From assembly GCA_947175285.1 (NCBI GenBank), contig CAMWMM010000009.1:1-30459 (forward strand): 30,459 nt of DNA, read 5' to 3'. The translations under genes were made by a program, and so were the position numbers. The first letter of the stretch is position 1. Each line of letters starts with the position of its first letter. Below, in pieces: positions 17,224 to 25,311 of this stretch. The notes beneath the pieces were generated by a model that had not been told where the DNA came from, ran no database searches, and worked only from the letters and a program-made list of their open reading frames with translations. Source of the DNA: an uncultured Lachnospiraceae bacterium (lineage in GTDB: Bacteria > Bacillota_A > Clostridia > Lachnospirales > Lachnospiraceae).

Positions 17224-18321
17224 TTAAACAGTATAGGCAAACATTTTGTTATAAGCATATTCAAATACATATCTTGAATCCATACCCCTAATCAATTCCT
17301 CTAACTTACTTTTAAAAGCATCTGTATTGTCCGGACGACATGGAAAAATCGCGATTTTAGGTCTGTACGCTTTTATCGTTTCCCGCGCTCCGACAATCAT
17401 TCCACCCTCTAGATCATCAATATAAAACTTTATGTATCCTATGTCTTGCAAACCCATCTCTTTACACAGAGAATCTATGGTTGTAACTTCTACTTCCAAC
17501 TCCTCTCTCAAAGTGTTCTGGACATAGTAAATGGAATTATCATTGCATGAATCAGGATTGATATGTATCGTTGCAGAACCTTCATAATCACTTACTGCCA
17601 CCTGGCAGATCTCCATCCTATCTCCAAATAATGCCTTGCAATTGGCAAGCGAGCTATTCATAACTGGCTCTATCGCGTATATCTTTTTACATTTTCTCGC
17701 CACTGCATTTGCCGTACTGATGCCAATATTGGCGCCACAATCAATGACGATGTCACCTTCTGAAACTTTCACGTGTTCTGTTTCATATGGTCCATCATCA
17801 CAAAATTCATAATCATCCTTCCAAAGAGGTATAACTAAATCCCTCACATCTGTCAAAAAGGCATGCAAGACAGTTTTCGGAACATCTTGCAAAAACGGAT
17901 TAGGGAAAACAAAATCATTGATACACAATTCTTTTTGATCTGTCTCTATCCCATTTTTTTGAAAAAAATCTAACCAATATTGTGCTGCAATTTCCATTAC
18001 CATATTTAAGTCGTTACATCCGACTACATCTATTATTCCATAATTATATAAATGCTTTTTATAGGTCTCGCTTTCTATTGATGTTACCGTATTGAGAAAA
18101 ACATACTCATCTAATTTTTCATTCCCCACAAATTCTGACATTTCACGAATACGCATTCCTCGATAACTTTCCTTTTTCCTATACCCATCATCCACCAGCA
18201 GGCATCCTTCTGCTATAAATTTCTGTACTTCACCTGATATCAAAAAATCCGCTATGATTTTTCCTATTTTTCCTTCCCCAATAATAACGATTTTTTTGTT
18301 TAACGGCAAATGACTCAGCAT
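17224..18321 (-). CDS. FkbM-family methyltransferase with N-terminal Rossmann-like module
   Basis: A 365-aa protein, AGGAGG 8 nt before the ATG. Residues 9-~105 are a version of the shared module (KIVIIGEGKIGKIIADFL, CLLVDDGYRKKESYRG, DEYVFLNTVTS). From ~185 it is FkbM-like: IVIDCGANIGISTANAV (motif I, ~192-207), KIYAIEPVMNSSLANC, a beta-rich QVAVSDYEGSATIHI stretch and the signature region GYIKFYIDDLEGGMIVGAR. Canonical FkbM has KIDVEGxE in the last place; here it is stretched to KFYIDDLEGG. FkbM enzymes O-methylate hydroxyls on sugars and polyketides. It directly follows the twin SGNH genes, 16 nt from the nearer one. Confidence 0.87.
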   Translation of the reverse strand: MLSHLPLNKKIVIIGEGKIGKIIADFLISGEVQKFIAEGCLLVDDGYRKKESYRGMRIREMSEFVGNEKLDEYVFLNTVTSIESETYKKHLYNYGIIDVVGCNDLNMVMEIAAQYWLDFFQKNGIETDQKELCINDFVFPNPFLQDVPKTVLHAFLTDVRDLVIPLWKDDYEFCDDGPYETEHVKVSEGDIVIDCGANIGISTANAVARKCKKIYAIEPVMNSSLANCKALFGDRMEICQVAVSDYEGSATIHINPDSCNDNSIYYVQNTLREELEVEVTTIDSLCKEMGLQDIGYIKFYIDDLEGGMIVGARETIKAYRPKIAIFPCRPDNTDAFKSKLEELIRGMDSRYVFEYAYNKMFAYTV

Positions 18322-18337
18322 TTCCTTTTCCTCCTAT

Positions 18338-20044
18338 TCATATACCAATATGTTTGATAAGTTCATCCACTACAATGTCCGCTATGATCTCATTCGCAGC
18401 ATTTGAATAATGACACTCATCTATATACATCCCCTCTTTATCCTCAAACAGCGATATCAAATTGATGTACTCTCCCCCCACTTGATCCGCCCTTTCTGCA
18501 AATAGTCTGGCATTTTCAGAACATCTTAAAACTTCAAAAAAACTTCTTTCAAATACATTTTTGTTTCTTTTTTGCAAATTCATTGGCTGTAGAAAAGCCA
18601 AATATTTTGCCCCTAAAAATTCTGAAACCAGTTTCTCCAGTCTGATCATCCTATGCCAAAAATCATAGGCGTCCTCTGATGTTTCAACGCCATTTGGCAT
18701 ATTTTTATTGCTCCAGCTTTGCTTCGGGTATAATAAAAACCTGTTGGACGGCAGATTCTCATATAAATTATTTACTCCGCTGAATGCGATCACGTAATCT
18801 GGCTTCAAATGGCAGGCATCCCTGATCAGCCGCAATAACTCATCTGCTGCATTATAGCCAGCCGACGCCGCGTTATATACCGTGAGCGAATAACCCATGT
18901 TTTTCATTTTTTTATATAAATATTCCACCCATGTCATCTGCTTGTACAATCCCACTGTAGATGTTGAACCGCCGACAACAAATATTTTTATATCAACAGC
19001 CTGATCATCACCCAGGACGATGATCCCCGGATATTTTCCTTTATGATGCGCACATTGGCTAAAAAGACTGTCCTGCTCATAATAGTTACTGGGATATGCA
19101 AATACGTAAGGCGACGTATGCGGTATATCAACAGATGCATATGACAAACGCCCCATCGTGAGCCCTATGCTTTCCAGAATATCACCGGCCTGACTCACCT
19201 CATCCCCTGAATCCGAAGCAATGGCGATCATTATGTCATCCAATTTCTCATAAATCAGGTCATATACGTTTTTTATGCCTAATACCTGATTTTCTTCCTT
19301 ATATACGACTCCTTCAATTTTTACGCCGTATCTTCTGAAAATAATCAAAATCAGATCCGTCCAATCATTTTTATTTCCATATACATATATTTTTTTATGC
19401 TCTCTCACGGCCTTTGCAACACATTGAAAAAAAGTACTATTGCTTATATAATTCTGTGATATAATGTCAGGTAAATATAATTCTGCCTGATAACATTCAA
19501 CCTTTCTAAGCATCTGACGCAGAAAGTTGTCCTTTTCTGTTGCTAGGATAATAGCACAATCCTCTTCCTGTTCTATCTCCTCTAAATCCACTACTGTCCT
19601 GCCATTCCACCGCTCATATCCGCCCCGGTCACTGATACACACGCCCTTTATTTCTATATTTTCTTCATCTAGTTTTTTGCATAATTTTTTGCCGACCTCT
19701 CCCAAACCATATACATATATATTCTTTTCACCTATATCTAGATTCACTTCAAGAACTTCTCTCCAATAGAATTTTTCCTTACATGTCTTTACGCTGTCCT
19801 TGGTCACAAATCCCGGTAAAACAAGGACAGCAGCCTCTGTATCCTCGAATTCTTCTTCTGAAATGATAACTCTGTTCATGAAACTATCGCCTATCACGCT
19901 TCCACTATCATCTACAAAGCCTGCCACTTCTCCATTATGCAAGGTTATATTAGCAAATACATCAACGGACTCCCTACTCACTCCATATACATAAATATCC
20001 TTTTTTCGATACTCTTCCGATACGACGTATAGATTTTTTTTCAC
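18338..20044 (-). CDS. Three tandem Rossmann-like modules plus SGNH hydrolase/acyltransferase
   Basis: A 568-aa protein with a GTG start that overlaps the upstream stop (GTGA) and AAGGAG 8 nt before. The first ~310 residues hold three related Rossmann-like units. Their glycine strands are DIYVYGVSRESVDVF (~16-30), NIYVYGLGEVGKKL (~108-121) and KIYVYGNKNDWTDLIL (~218-233); the first and third have lost the GxG pattern. Residues ~350-568 are an SGNH domain: IFVVGGSTSTVG (Ser 360), AGYNAADE, AFSGVNNLYE (Asn 425/426) and YIDECHYS (D542, H545). All four SGNH blocks are present. SGNH proteins of polysaccharide loci add or remove acetyl groups on sugars. It is a paralog of the next gene upstream. 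Confidence 0.85.
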   Translation of the reverse strand: MKKNLYVVSEEYRKKDIYVYGVSRESVDVFANITLHNGEVAGFVDDSGSVIGDSFMNRVIISEEEFEDTEAAVLVLPGFVTKDSVKTCKEKFYWREVLEVNLDIGEKNIYVYGLGEVGKKLCKKLDEENIEIKGVCISDRGGYERWNGRTVVDLEEIEQEEDCAIILATEKDNFLRQMLRKVECYQAELYLPDIISQNYISNSTFFQCVAKAVREHKKIYVYGNKNDWTDLILIIFRRYGVKIEGVVYKEENQVLGIKNVYDLIYEKLDDIMIAIASDSGDEVSQAGDILESIGLTMGRLSYASVDIPHTSPYVFAYPSNYYEQDSLFSQCAHHKGKYPGIIVLGDDQAVDIKIFVVGGSTSTVGLYKQMTWVEYLYKKMKNMGYSLTVYNAASAGYNAADELLRLIRDACHLKPDYVIAFSGVNNLYENLPSNRFLLYPKQSWSNKNMPNGVETSEDAYDFWHRMIRLEKLVSEFLGAKYLAFLQPMNLQKRNKNVFERSFFEVLRCSENARLFAERADQVGGEYINLISLFEDKEGMYIDECHYSNAANEIIADIVVDELIKHIGI

Positions 20045-21768
20045 TCCAAATTCTCCTTCATATTCGTAATGACCGTCTTAAACACGACATCAGCAAGCAT
20101 ATCATTCGCTTTTTCTGAATAATGGGCATAATCTATAAACATTTCTGTTTCCTGATCAAATAGGTTAATAAGATTTTGATAGGCCGGCTCTGATTCTTTT
20201 CCGGAACGTTCCCTGAAAACCCAAAAATCTTCATTGTCCTCCCCTGTTGTAATGATATCAAAAAGACTTGGATTTTCTTTCGCGACATTCATAGGCTGCA
20301 GAAAACCAAAAAACTTTGCCCCATAGGATTCCACAACTGCTTTCATCACCTTAAGGTTCCTATGCCAGAACTCATAGGTGCATTCATCGCCTTTTACTCC
20401 GCTTATATATCTTTCCTTCGGTGCCATGGCAGTTATCCATTCCATGATATCCTTTACACAGAATTGGTTATCTGTATTCTTTTTTATGTTTACGTTATTT
20501 ATCCCACCCATACTTATCACAACATCAGGCCTTATATACGCAATATCCCTGAGAAGTTTTAATAATTCCTGCACAACATCATGCCCCATCATTGCCCCGT
20601 TATATACGGTTACCTCCTTCTGCTGTTGGAATTTTTTCCAAAAGAAATACGGCCATCCAATACTGCGGTAGAATCCATCCGTTGAAGTCGAACCGCCCAG
20701 GATCATGATTTTCAAATCATCTTTCTTTGCATCTCCATAGACGACATACCCCGGAAATCTCTCATCCGCATATGGACTGTACCCTAACAAGCAATCCGTC
20801 ATGACCCGGAATCCCTTTTTATATCTGAGTGCTTTAGGATATATAGATGTATAATCGTGTTTTTGTATAGAAAACCCTATTTCACTTAATTTATCACAGA
20901 CAGCTTGCGATCTTTCGCTGTCCCATTCAGCCACAATAACAGCGATATCATCCAGCTCTTTATAAATCAGTTCATAAATACTTTCAATCCCCTTATCCGG
21001 ATCAGCATTTTCATATATCCTGCCATTGATATTGACGCCATACCGATTCAGTATTTTTTCTATAAACTTAAAAAGTTCATCATCATTTCCATATAAAAAG
21101 ATATTCTTCCCCTCACCAGATACCTTATCAACAATCTGATACATGTCGCCCGAAACCATATCATTATATGTCAGAAAAAGATCGATATATTTTTCCACAT
21201 CAAGATTTTCCAACTTCCCAAGCATTTCATCCCTATATTGAGGAATCTTCGTTGCTAAAACAAAAACCATATCTGGTGCAGCTTCTAACTCGTCAATACT
21301 ATAGACCGGCAATCCCTTCCAAACATTCTGCTTTTTTTTCGAAACGCATGCTGCTGCCGGATTTATTCCATTTGATTCCAATAAGTCATATATTTCGTTT
21401 CCTCTCTTGCCAATCCCATATATGAGCACTTTTTTATTCCTAAGCCTGTAATCAGGTGCAAGCAATTCATCCATTTTCAGGACACATATCCCATAAAGCG
21501 CTTTTTGTATTGCGGTCTTTGATATTTCCCTCGGAACAACTACGATACCATCATTTGGAACCAGCTCTTCTTTTCCCACAATTCTCCTGTTCATGATATA
21601 TTCGCCTGTATGTTGCTCATATGCCTTATTTGTATTTACAAAACCAGATATGTCAATACCGCAATATGATAATTCCGCAAACGCGCTCATTGCATGGAAT
21701 CCAATCCCATAAATAAAGATTTTTTTACCTTCATACTTCTCCGCCAGTGCGTATAATATTTTCAACAT
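20041..21768 (-). CDS. Three tandem Rossmann-like modules plus SGNH hydrolase/acyltransferase (paralog of 18338-20044)
   Basis: A 575-aa protein, GGGGAG 9 nt before ATG. Three units precede the catalytic domain: KKIFIYGIGFHAMSAF (~15-30), KKVLIYGIGKRGNEIYDLL (~112-130) and KNIFLYGNDDELFKFIEKIL (~221-240). The middle unit keeps the full glycine motif; the third is degenerate in the same way as in the paralog (YGND versus YGNK). SGNH blocks are complete: IMILGGSTSTDG (Ser 360), MMGHDVVQE, SMGGINNVN (421-427) and MFIDYAHYS (D546, H549). The nucleophile falls at residue 360 in both paralogs, so domain spacing is well conserved. Expected to be an O-acyl (acetyl) esterase or transferase on the glycan. 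No signal peptide, therefore cytoplasmic. Confidence 0.85.
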   Translation of the reverse strand: MLKILYALAEKYEGKKIFIYGIGFHAMSAFAELSYCGIDISGFVNTNKAYEQHTGEYIMNRRIVGKEELVPNDGIVVVPREISKTAIQKALYGICVLKMDELLAPDYRLRNKKVLIYGIGKRGNEIYDLLESNGINPAAACVSKKKQNVWKGLPVYSIDELEAAPDMVFVLATKIPQYRDEMLGKLENLDVEKYIDLFLTYNDMVSGDMYQIVDKVSGEGKNIFLYGNDDELFKFIEKILNRYGVNINGRIYENADPDKGIESIYELIYKELDDIAVIVAEWDSERSQAVCDKLSEIGFSIQKHDYTSIYPKALRYKKGFRVMTDCLLGYSPYADERFPGYVVYGDAKKDDLKIMILGGSTSTDGFYRSIGWPYFFWKKFQQQKEVTVYNGAMMGHDVVQELLKLLRDIAYIRPDVVISMGGINNVNIKKNTDNQFCVKDIMEWITAMAPKERYISGVKGDECTYEFWHRNLKVMKAVVESYGAKFFGFLQPMNVAKENPSLFDIITTGEDNEDFWVFRERSGKESEPAYQNLINLFDQETEMFIDYAHYSEKANDMLADVVFKTVITNMKENLE

Positions 21769-21845
21769 CGTGCATTTCTCCCCGCTCCGTCTCGCTTACT
21801 CCACAATCTCAGTATTTATTATCTATCGTGATATTTCCATGCCAT

Positions 21846-22199
21846 TCAGAAATTGTATATGATGAACTCCGGCATATGCCCATGTGTATCCTTTTCTGCA
21901 TATACACTCTCTTCCTGTTTCGGTTTGTTCTTTATCGCCGCTGCAAGCACCGTCTTTTTGATATCCTGCATATACTGTTCATTTTCCCACAATCTATCCA
22001 GCGTTTCTTTTAACTGCGGTAAGGTTTCAAAACCATATTCCATCAGATATTCATGCTTGTCTTGCAGCATGTAATAACTGCCCCTCTCCTTATACGTAAA
22101 ATCAAACGATTTTTCCCATTCATCCGGCATATCCAATTCCAGATGATAAAGCATTTCCCGCTCTCGTGAGCACAAATCTCCAAGTGTGCGTTCAGCCAT
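21846..22199 (-). CDS. Small protein of unknown function, repeat copy A
   Basis: A 117-aa protein starting at MAERTLGDLCS (ATG 22199), with GGAGG at 22208-22212, 8 nt spacing. The frame could extend to 22250 but that would run into the carbamoyltransferase stop, and copy B begins at the matching methionine. I do not recognise the family. It is a soluble, acidic, mostly helical-looking protein (LCSREREMLYHLEL, QLKETLDRLWENEQYMQDI, VLAAAI) ending in GHMPEF. It is about 83% identical by eye to the protein at 24942-25292. It lies directly after the carbamoyltransferase. The conserved neighbourhood suggests an accessory or regulatory role for a glycan enzyme, but that is a guess. Confidence 0.75.
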   Translation of the reverse strand: MAERTLGDLCSREREMLYHLELDMPDEWEKSFDFTYKERGSYYMLQDKHEYLMEYGFETLPQLKETLDRLWENEQYMQDIKKTVLAAAIKNKPKQEESVYAEKDTHGHMPEFIIYNF

Positions 22200-22219
22200 T
22201 CTATCTTCCTCCCATCCCA
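21846..22219. repeat. Direct repeat, copy A
   Basis: About 370 bp in direct orientation with 24942-25311, close to 88% identical by eye, with a single 3-bp indel near the 3' end of the gene (ATGATG against ATG). It covers the entire small gene and its ribosome site, and similarity stops just beyond 22219. The two copies flank a ~2.7 kb block holding the carbamoyltransferase and a methyltransferase. Confidence 0.85.
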
Positions 22220-22246
22220 AGGATCTGTTTAGAATTAACACTTTTT

Positions 22247-24085
22247 TCAATCCGGTTCATATAGGCTTTTCCATGTGTCTCCTTCTGTCCATTCAGGCTG
22301 CTCATCTTTATATAAAACACAGTTTTCCAGTACAAGCATGTCCATATCTGTGCGCATAAAGCATTTGTATGCGTCCTCCGGCGTGCATACGATAGGCTCT
22401 CCACGGACATTAAAAGACGTATTCACAACTACCCCGCATCCCGTAATTTTCTTATATTCATTTATGATATGGTAAAAATAATCGTTTCCTTCCTCTGTCA
22501 CCGTTTGGATTCTTGCGCTGTAATCCACATGCGTGACTGCCGGGATATCGGAACGTTTCTGCTTCACGACCTCCAGCATGTCTCCATTATGCCGCTTTAA
22601 GTCCTCCTGTAACTGCGATCTGTTCCTCCTGTTTTCCTTCACGTTTGCGCACAAGAGCATGTATGGGCTGTCGCCTTCAAGCTCGAAATATTCCTGTACG
22701 TCCTCCCTTAAGACAGCAGGTGCAAACGGTCGGAAAGATTCCCGGAATTTAATCTTCTGGTTCAGCTTCACCTGCATATTTTCTGAGCGCGCATCCGCTA
22801 TGATGCTTCTGTTCCCAAGCGCCCTCGGCCCAAATTCCATTCTTCCGTGGAACAGCCCGATGACCCTGCCTTCTGCAAGCTTTGATGCAACCGTCTTATA
22901 CAAGTACTCTTTATCTAGTCTATGGTAAACATAATGATTGTTTTTCAAATACTTTTCCGTTTCATTTTCCGAAAATTCTGGTCCAAGATAACTACCCTTC
23001 TGGGAATCTGGTGTATTTACCGTTCTTTTCCCCCCGCACAAATTATACGCAGCATAAAGTGCGGCGCCAAGGCTGCCGCCAGCATCCCCTGCCGCCGGCT
23101 GAATCCAGATATTCTTAAAAATTCCACTTTTTGCCAGCTTTCCATTCGCCACACAGTTTAAGGCAACCCCGCCAGCCATGACTAGATTGTCTGTATCCTT
23201 TCCATACGCCTCTTTCGCATGCGAGACCATTTTCAAGATAATCTCTTCCGTCACTTTCTGCGCGGAGGCAGCTATATCCATCTCTCTTTTGGTGATCCTG
23301 TCCTCCGGCATTCTCCTTGTACCGCCAAACAGTTCTGCAAATTTCTCATTTGTCATCGCCCTCCCGTGCTGATAGTCAAAGTACGCCATGTCCATTTTAA
23401 ACGAGCCATCTTTTTTGATATCTAAAAGCTTTTCTTTTATTAGGTTTTCATACACGGGTTCTCCATACGGGGCAAGACCCATAAATTTATAATCCCCTGA
23501 ATTTACCTTGAAGCCGCAGAAATATGTAAATGCGCTGTAAAGCATCCCCAGGGAATGGGGGTAACGCATCTCCTCTTTTATTTCTATTTTCTCACCATCG
23601 CCTGTGCCAATCGTTGCCGTCGCCCACTCGCCCACGCCGTCAATGGTAAGTATGACCGCCTTTTCATACGGCGACGGGTAGAATGCCGATGAAGCATGCG
23701 ACATATGGTGCTCGCATACATAGAATTTCCTTAACGCATTTTCCCCCAGCATTTGCTCAACAAGCTTATGCACCCACAGCCTTCTCGCAAACATCGGCTC
23801 AAAACTCCTGTCAACAAGCTCCCTTGAATCACCACTTACAACAGCCGTGTTTTTCAAGAATCTATCAAGCGTATACAGCGGATTATCATAGAATACCACT
23901 ATATCAATCTCATTTTTGTTGAGTTTTCCTTCTTTTAAACAATATTCTACCGCATTTATCGGCATGCTTAAGTCATGCTTTATCCTTGTAAAGCGCTCTT
24001 CCTGCGCAGCGGCAATGATCTCCCCATCTTTTACAAGGCACGCCGCCGCATCATGATACAAGGCAGATATCCCTAATATATTCAT
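22247..24085 (-). CDS. O-carbamoyltransferase, NodU/CmcH family
   Basis: A 612-aa protein, full length for the family, with AAGGAG before ATG. The N-terminal YrdC-independent, Kae1-like domain shows ISALYHDAAACLV and AQEERFTRIKHD. It also has the iron/ATP-binding HHMSHA (126-131) and VILTIDGVGEWATATIG. The middle has YKFMGLAPYGEP, VMAGGVALNCVANGKL and PAAGDAGGSLGAAL. The C-terminal domain has FGPRALGNRSIIADAR, RESFRPFAPAV and NTSFNVRGEPIVCTPEDA. In NodU, CmcH and TobZ these residues catalyse carbamoyl transfer from carbamoyl phosphate through carbamoyl-adenylate to a hydroxyl. Here the acceptor is presumably a sugar OH of the glycan. It lies within the repeat-flanked cassette with the methyltransferase at 24096-24911. 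Confidence 0.93.
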   Translation of the reverse strand: MNILGISALYHDAAACLVKDGEIIAAAQEERFTRIKHDLSMPINAVEYCLKEGKLNKNEIDIVVFYDNPLYTLDRFLKNTAVVSGDSRELVDRSFEPMFARRLWVHKLVEQMLGENALRKFYVCEHHMSHASSAFYPSPYEKAVILTIDGVGEWATATIGTGDGEKIEIKEEMRYPHSLGMLYSAFTYFCGFKVNSGDYKFMGLAPYGEPVYENLIKEKLLDIKKDGSFKMDMAYFDYQHGRAMTNEKFAELFGGTRRMPEDRITKREMDIAASAQKVTEEIILKMVSHAKEAYGKDTDNLVMAGGVALNCVANGKLAKSGIFKNIWIQPAAGDAGGSLGAALYAAYNLCGGKRTVNTPDSQKGSYLGPEFSENETEKYLKNNHYVYHRLDKEYLYKTVASKLAEGRVIGLFHGRMEFGPRALGNRSIIADARSENMQVKLNQKIKFRESFRPFAPAVLREDVQEYFELEGDSPYMLLCANVKENRRNRSQLQEDLKRHNGDMLEVVKQKRSDIPAVTHVDYSARIQTVTEEGNDYFYHIINEYKKITGCGVVVNTSFNVRGEPIVCTPEDAYKCFMRTDMDMLVLENCVLYKDEQPEWTEGDTWKSLYEPD

Positions 24086-24095
24086 TGTTCTCTCC

Positions 24096-24911
24096 TTACA
24101 TTTTTTCTCCTAAGATATAAAAAAAACCCGGAAAATATTGACCCTCTTCTAAATACTTCATTCCGATTTCATAATATTCTTTTTCTTTCTCATAAAGCAT
24201 ATCCAAATCAATATTTTGATCATAAGAATTAATAGATGTACATATTAGTCTTACATTCTTTCTTTCAAATACTTCCATAACTTCTTTCAGTGTATGCTGT
24301 GTTTCAAATGGATGCAAAACCTGATCTAAAAACCAGCTTTTTGCCTGTACTACATCCTTATGCCTATTATCCAGTTTCCTATATTCTTCAAATAAATATT
24401 CCTCATCATCAGATATACTTTTTAGTTTTGAAAAATAATCCAAGAAAGGCTTTCTTCCATATTTATGATATAATCCTAAAAATAATCGCCCCCCTGATCT
24501 AGTCAGGTCAATACATTTTTCAATCCCTAATATGCAATCTGATGTGTGATGCAATACACCATTTGAAATAACTAAATCGAAAGGTTTTGTTTTGTATTCA
24601 AACAAATCAGCTTTTACAAATTTAGGAGATACTCCCAACTCTTCTGCTGTTAATCTTGCATATTTAATCGCCCTTGGGTTAAAATCAATAGCATCTACCT
24701 CTTTCCCATAATAATAAGCTATGGAATTACTGAGCCATCCTGCACCACATCCTACTTCCAATATTCTGTCAGCATAGATAATATCTGATATGTTCGGATA
24801 AACATACAAAACGCCATTATTTTTTTTAATTAATTCTGCAGACGTTTCTGGTGTACTAGTCTCATTAAATTGCAGCTTTTTATAAAATTCTAATACATCA
24901 TCTCTTTTCAT
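24096..24911 (-). CDS. Class I SAM methyltransferase
   Basis: A 271-aa protein with a GGGGGA ribosome site. Motif I is RILEVGCGAGWLSNSIAYYY (~70-89), motif II is VDAIDFNPRAIKYARL, motif IV is FDLVISNGVLHHTSDC and motif V is SGGRLFLGLYHKYG. This pattern is of Coq5/UbiE-like small-molecule or sugar methyltransferases. The C-terminal ~90 residues are an extra helical part (SWFLDQVLHPFETQHTL, EKEKEYYEIGMKYLEEG), which may give acceptor specificity. It has no shared Rossmann-like module, unlike the methyltransferases at 1707, 3776 and 17224. It is the first gene of the repeat-flanked cassette, 10 nt before the carbamoyltransferase, so the two may act on the same residue. Acceptor unknown. Confidence 0.88.
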   Translation of the reverse strand: MKRDDVLEFYKKLQFNETSTPETSAELIKKNNGVLYVYPNISDIIYADRILEVGCGAGWLSNSIAYYYGKEVDAIDFNPRAIKYARLTAEELGVSPKFVKADLFEYKTKPFDLVISNGVLHHTSDCILGIEKCIDLTRSGGRLFLGLYHKYGRKPFLDYFSKLKSISDDEEYLFEEYRKLDNRHKDVVQAKSWFLDQVLHPFETQHTLKEVMEVFERKNVRLICTSINSYDQNIDLDMLYEKEKEYYEIGMKYLEEGQYFPGFFYILGEKM

Positions 24912-24941
24912 ATATCCCCCAACAACAGCTACATGTGAAAA

Positions 24942-25292
24942 TCAGAAACTGTATATGAACTCCGGCATATGCCCATGTGCATCCCTTTCTGCATACACAT
25001 TCTCTTCCAGTTTCGGTTTTTTCATTATCGCCGCAGCAAGCACCGTCTTTTCAATATCCTGCATGTACTGTTCATTTTTCCACAATCTGTCCAGCATTTC
25101 TTTTAGCTGCGGTATGGTTTCAAAACCATATTCCATCAGATACTCATGCTTGTTCTGCAGCACGTAATAACTGTCCTTCTCCTTATGCGTAAAATCAAAC
25201 GATTTTTCCCATCCATCCGACATGACCAATTCCAGATGATAAAGCATTTCCCGCTCTCGTGAGCACAAATCGCCAAGTGTGCGTTCAGTCAT
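24942..25292 (-). CDS. Small protein of unknown function, repeat copy B
   Basis: A 116-aa protein (MTERTLGDLCS start, ATG 25290-25292, GGAGG in the same place as copy A). It begins one base after the stop of the WbuC-like gene, so it is translationally coupled. It is ~83% identical to the protein at 21846-22199, with about 20 substitutions spread evenly and one missing Ile near the C-terminus. Many differences change the amino acid, so the copies have diverged for some time rather than arising in the last few generations. I do not recognise the family. It sits at the junction between the sugar-synthesis genes and the methyltransferase-carbamoyltransferase pair. Confidence 0.75.
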   Translation of the reverse strand: MTERTLGDLCSREREMLYHLELVMSDGWEKSFDFTHKEKDSYYVLQNKHEYLMEYGFETIPQLKEMLDRLWKNEQYMQDIEKTVLAAAIMKKPKLEENVYAERDAHGHMPEFIYSF

Positions 25293-25311
25293 TCTATCTC
25301 CCTCCTATCCT
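24942..25311. repeat. Direct repeat, copy B
   Basis: Partner of 21846-22219 in the same orientation, about 88% identical by eye. Similarity starts exactly at the stop codon of the small gene and ends just upstream of its ribosome site. The part right of 25311 (WbuC coding sequence) is not shared with copy A. Confidence 0.85.

Noticed and set aside
22200..22250. Extension of the small copy A gene to an upstream ATG at 22250
   Set aside because: The extension overlaps the carbamoyltransferase stop, has no ribosome site, and is missing in copy B, whereas the ATG at 22199 has GGAGG at 8 nt.
24942..25311. Direct repeats considered as an insertion sequence or integron attachment
   Set aside because: The repeats encode a soluble, non-transposase protein, lack terminal inverted repeats, and no integrase is nearby.
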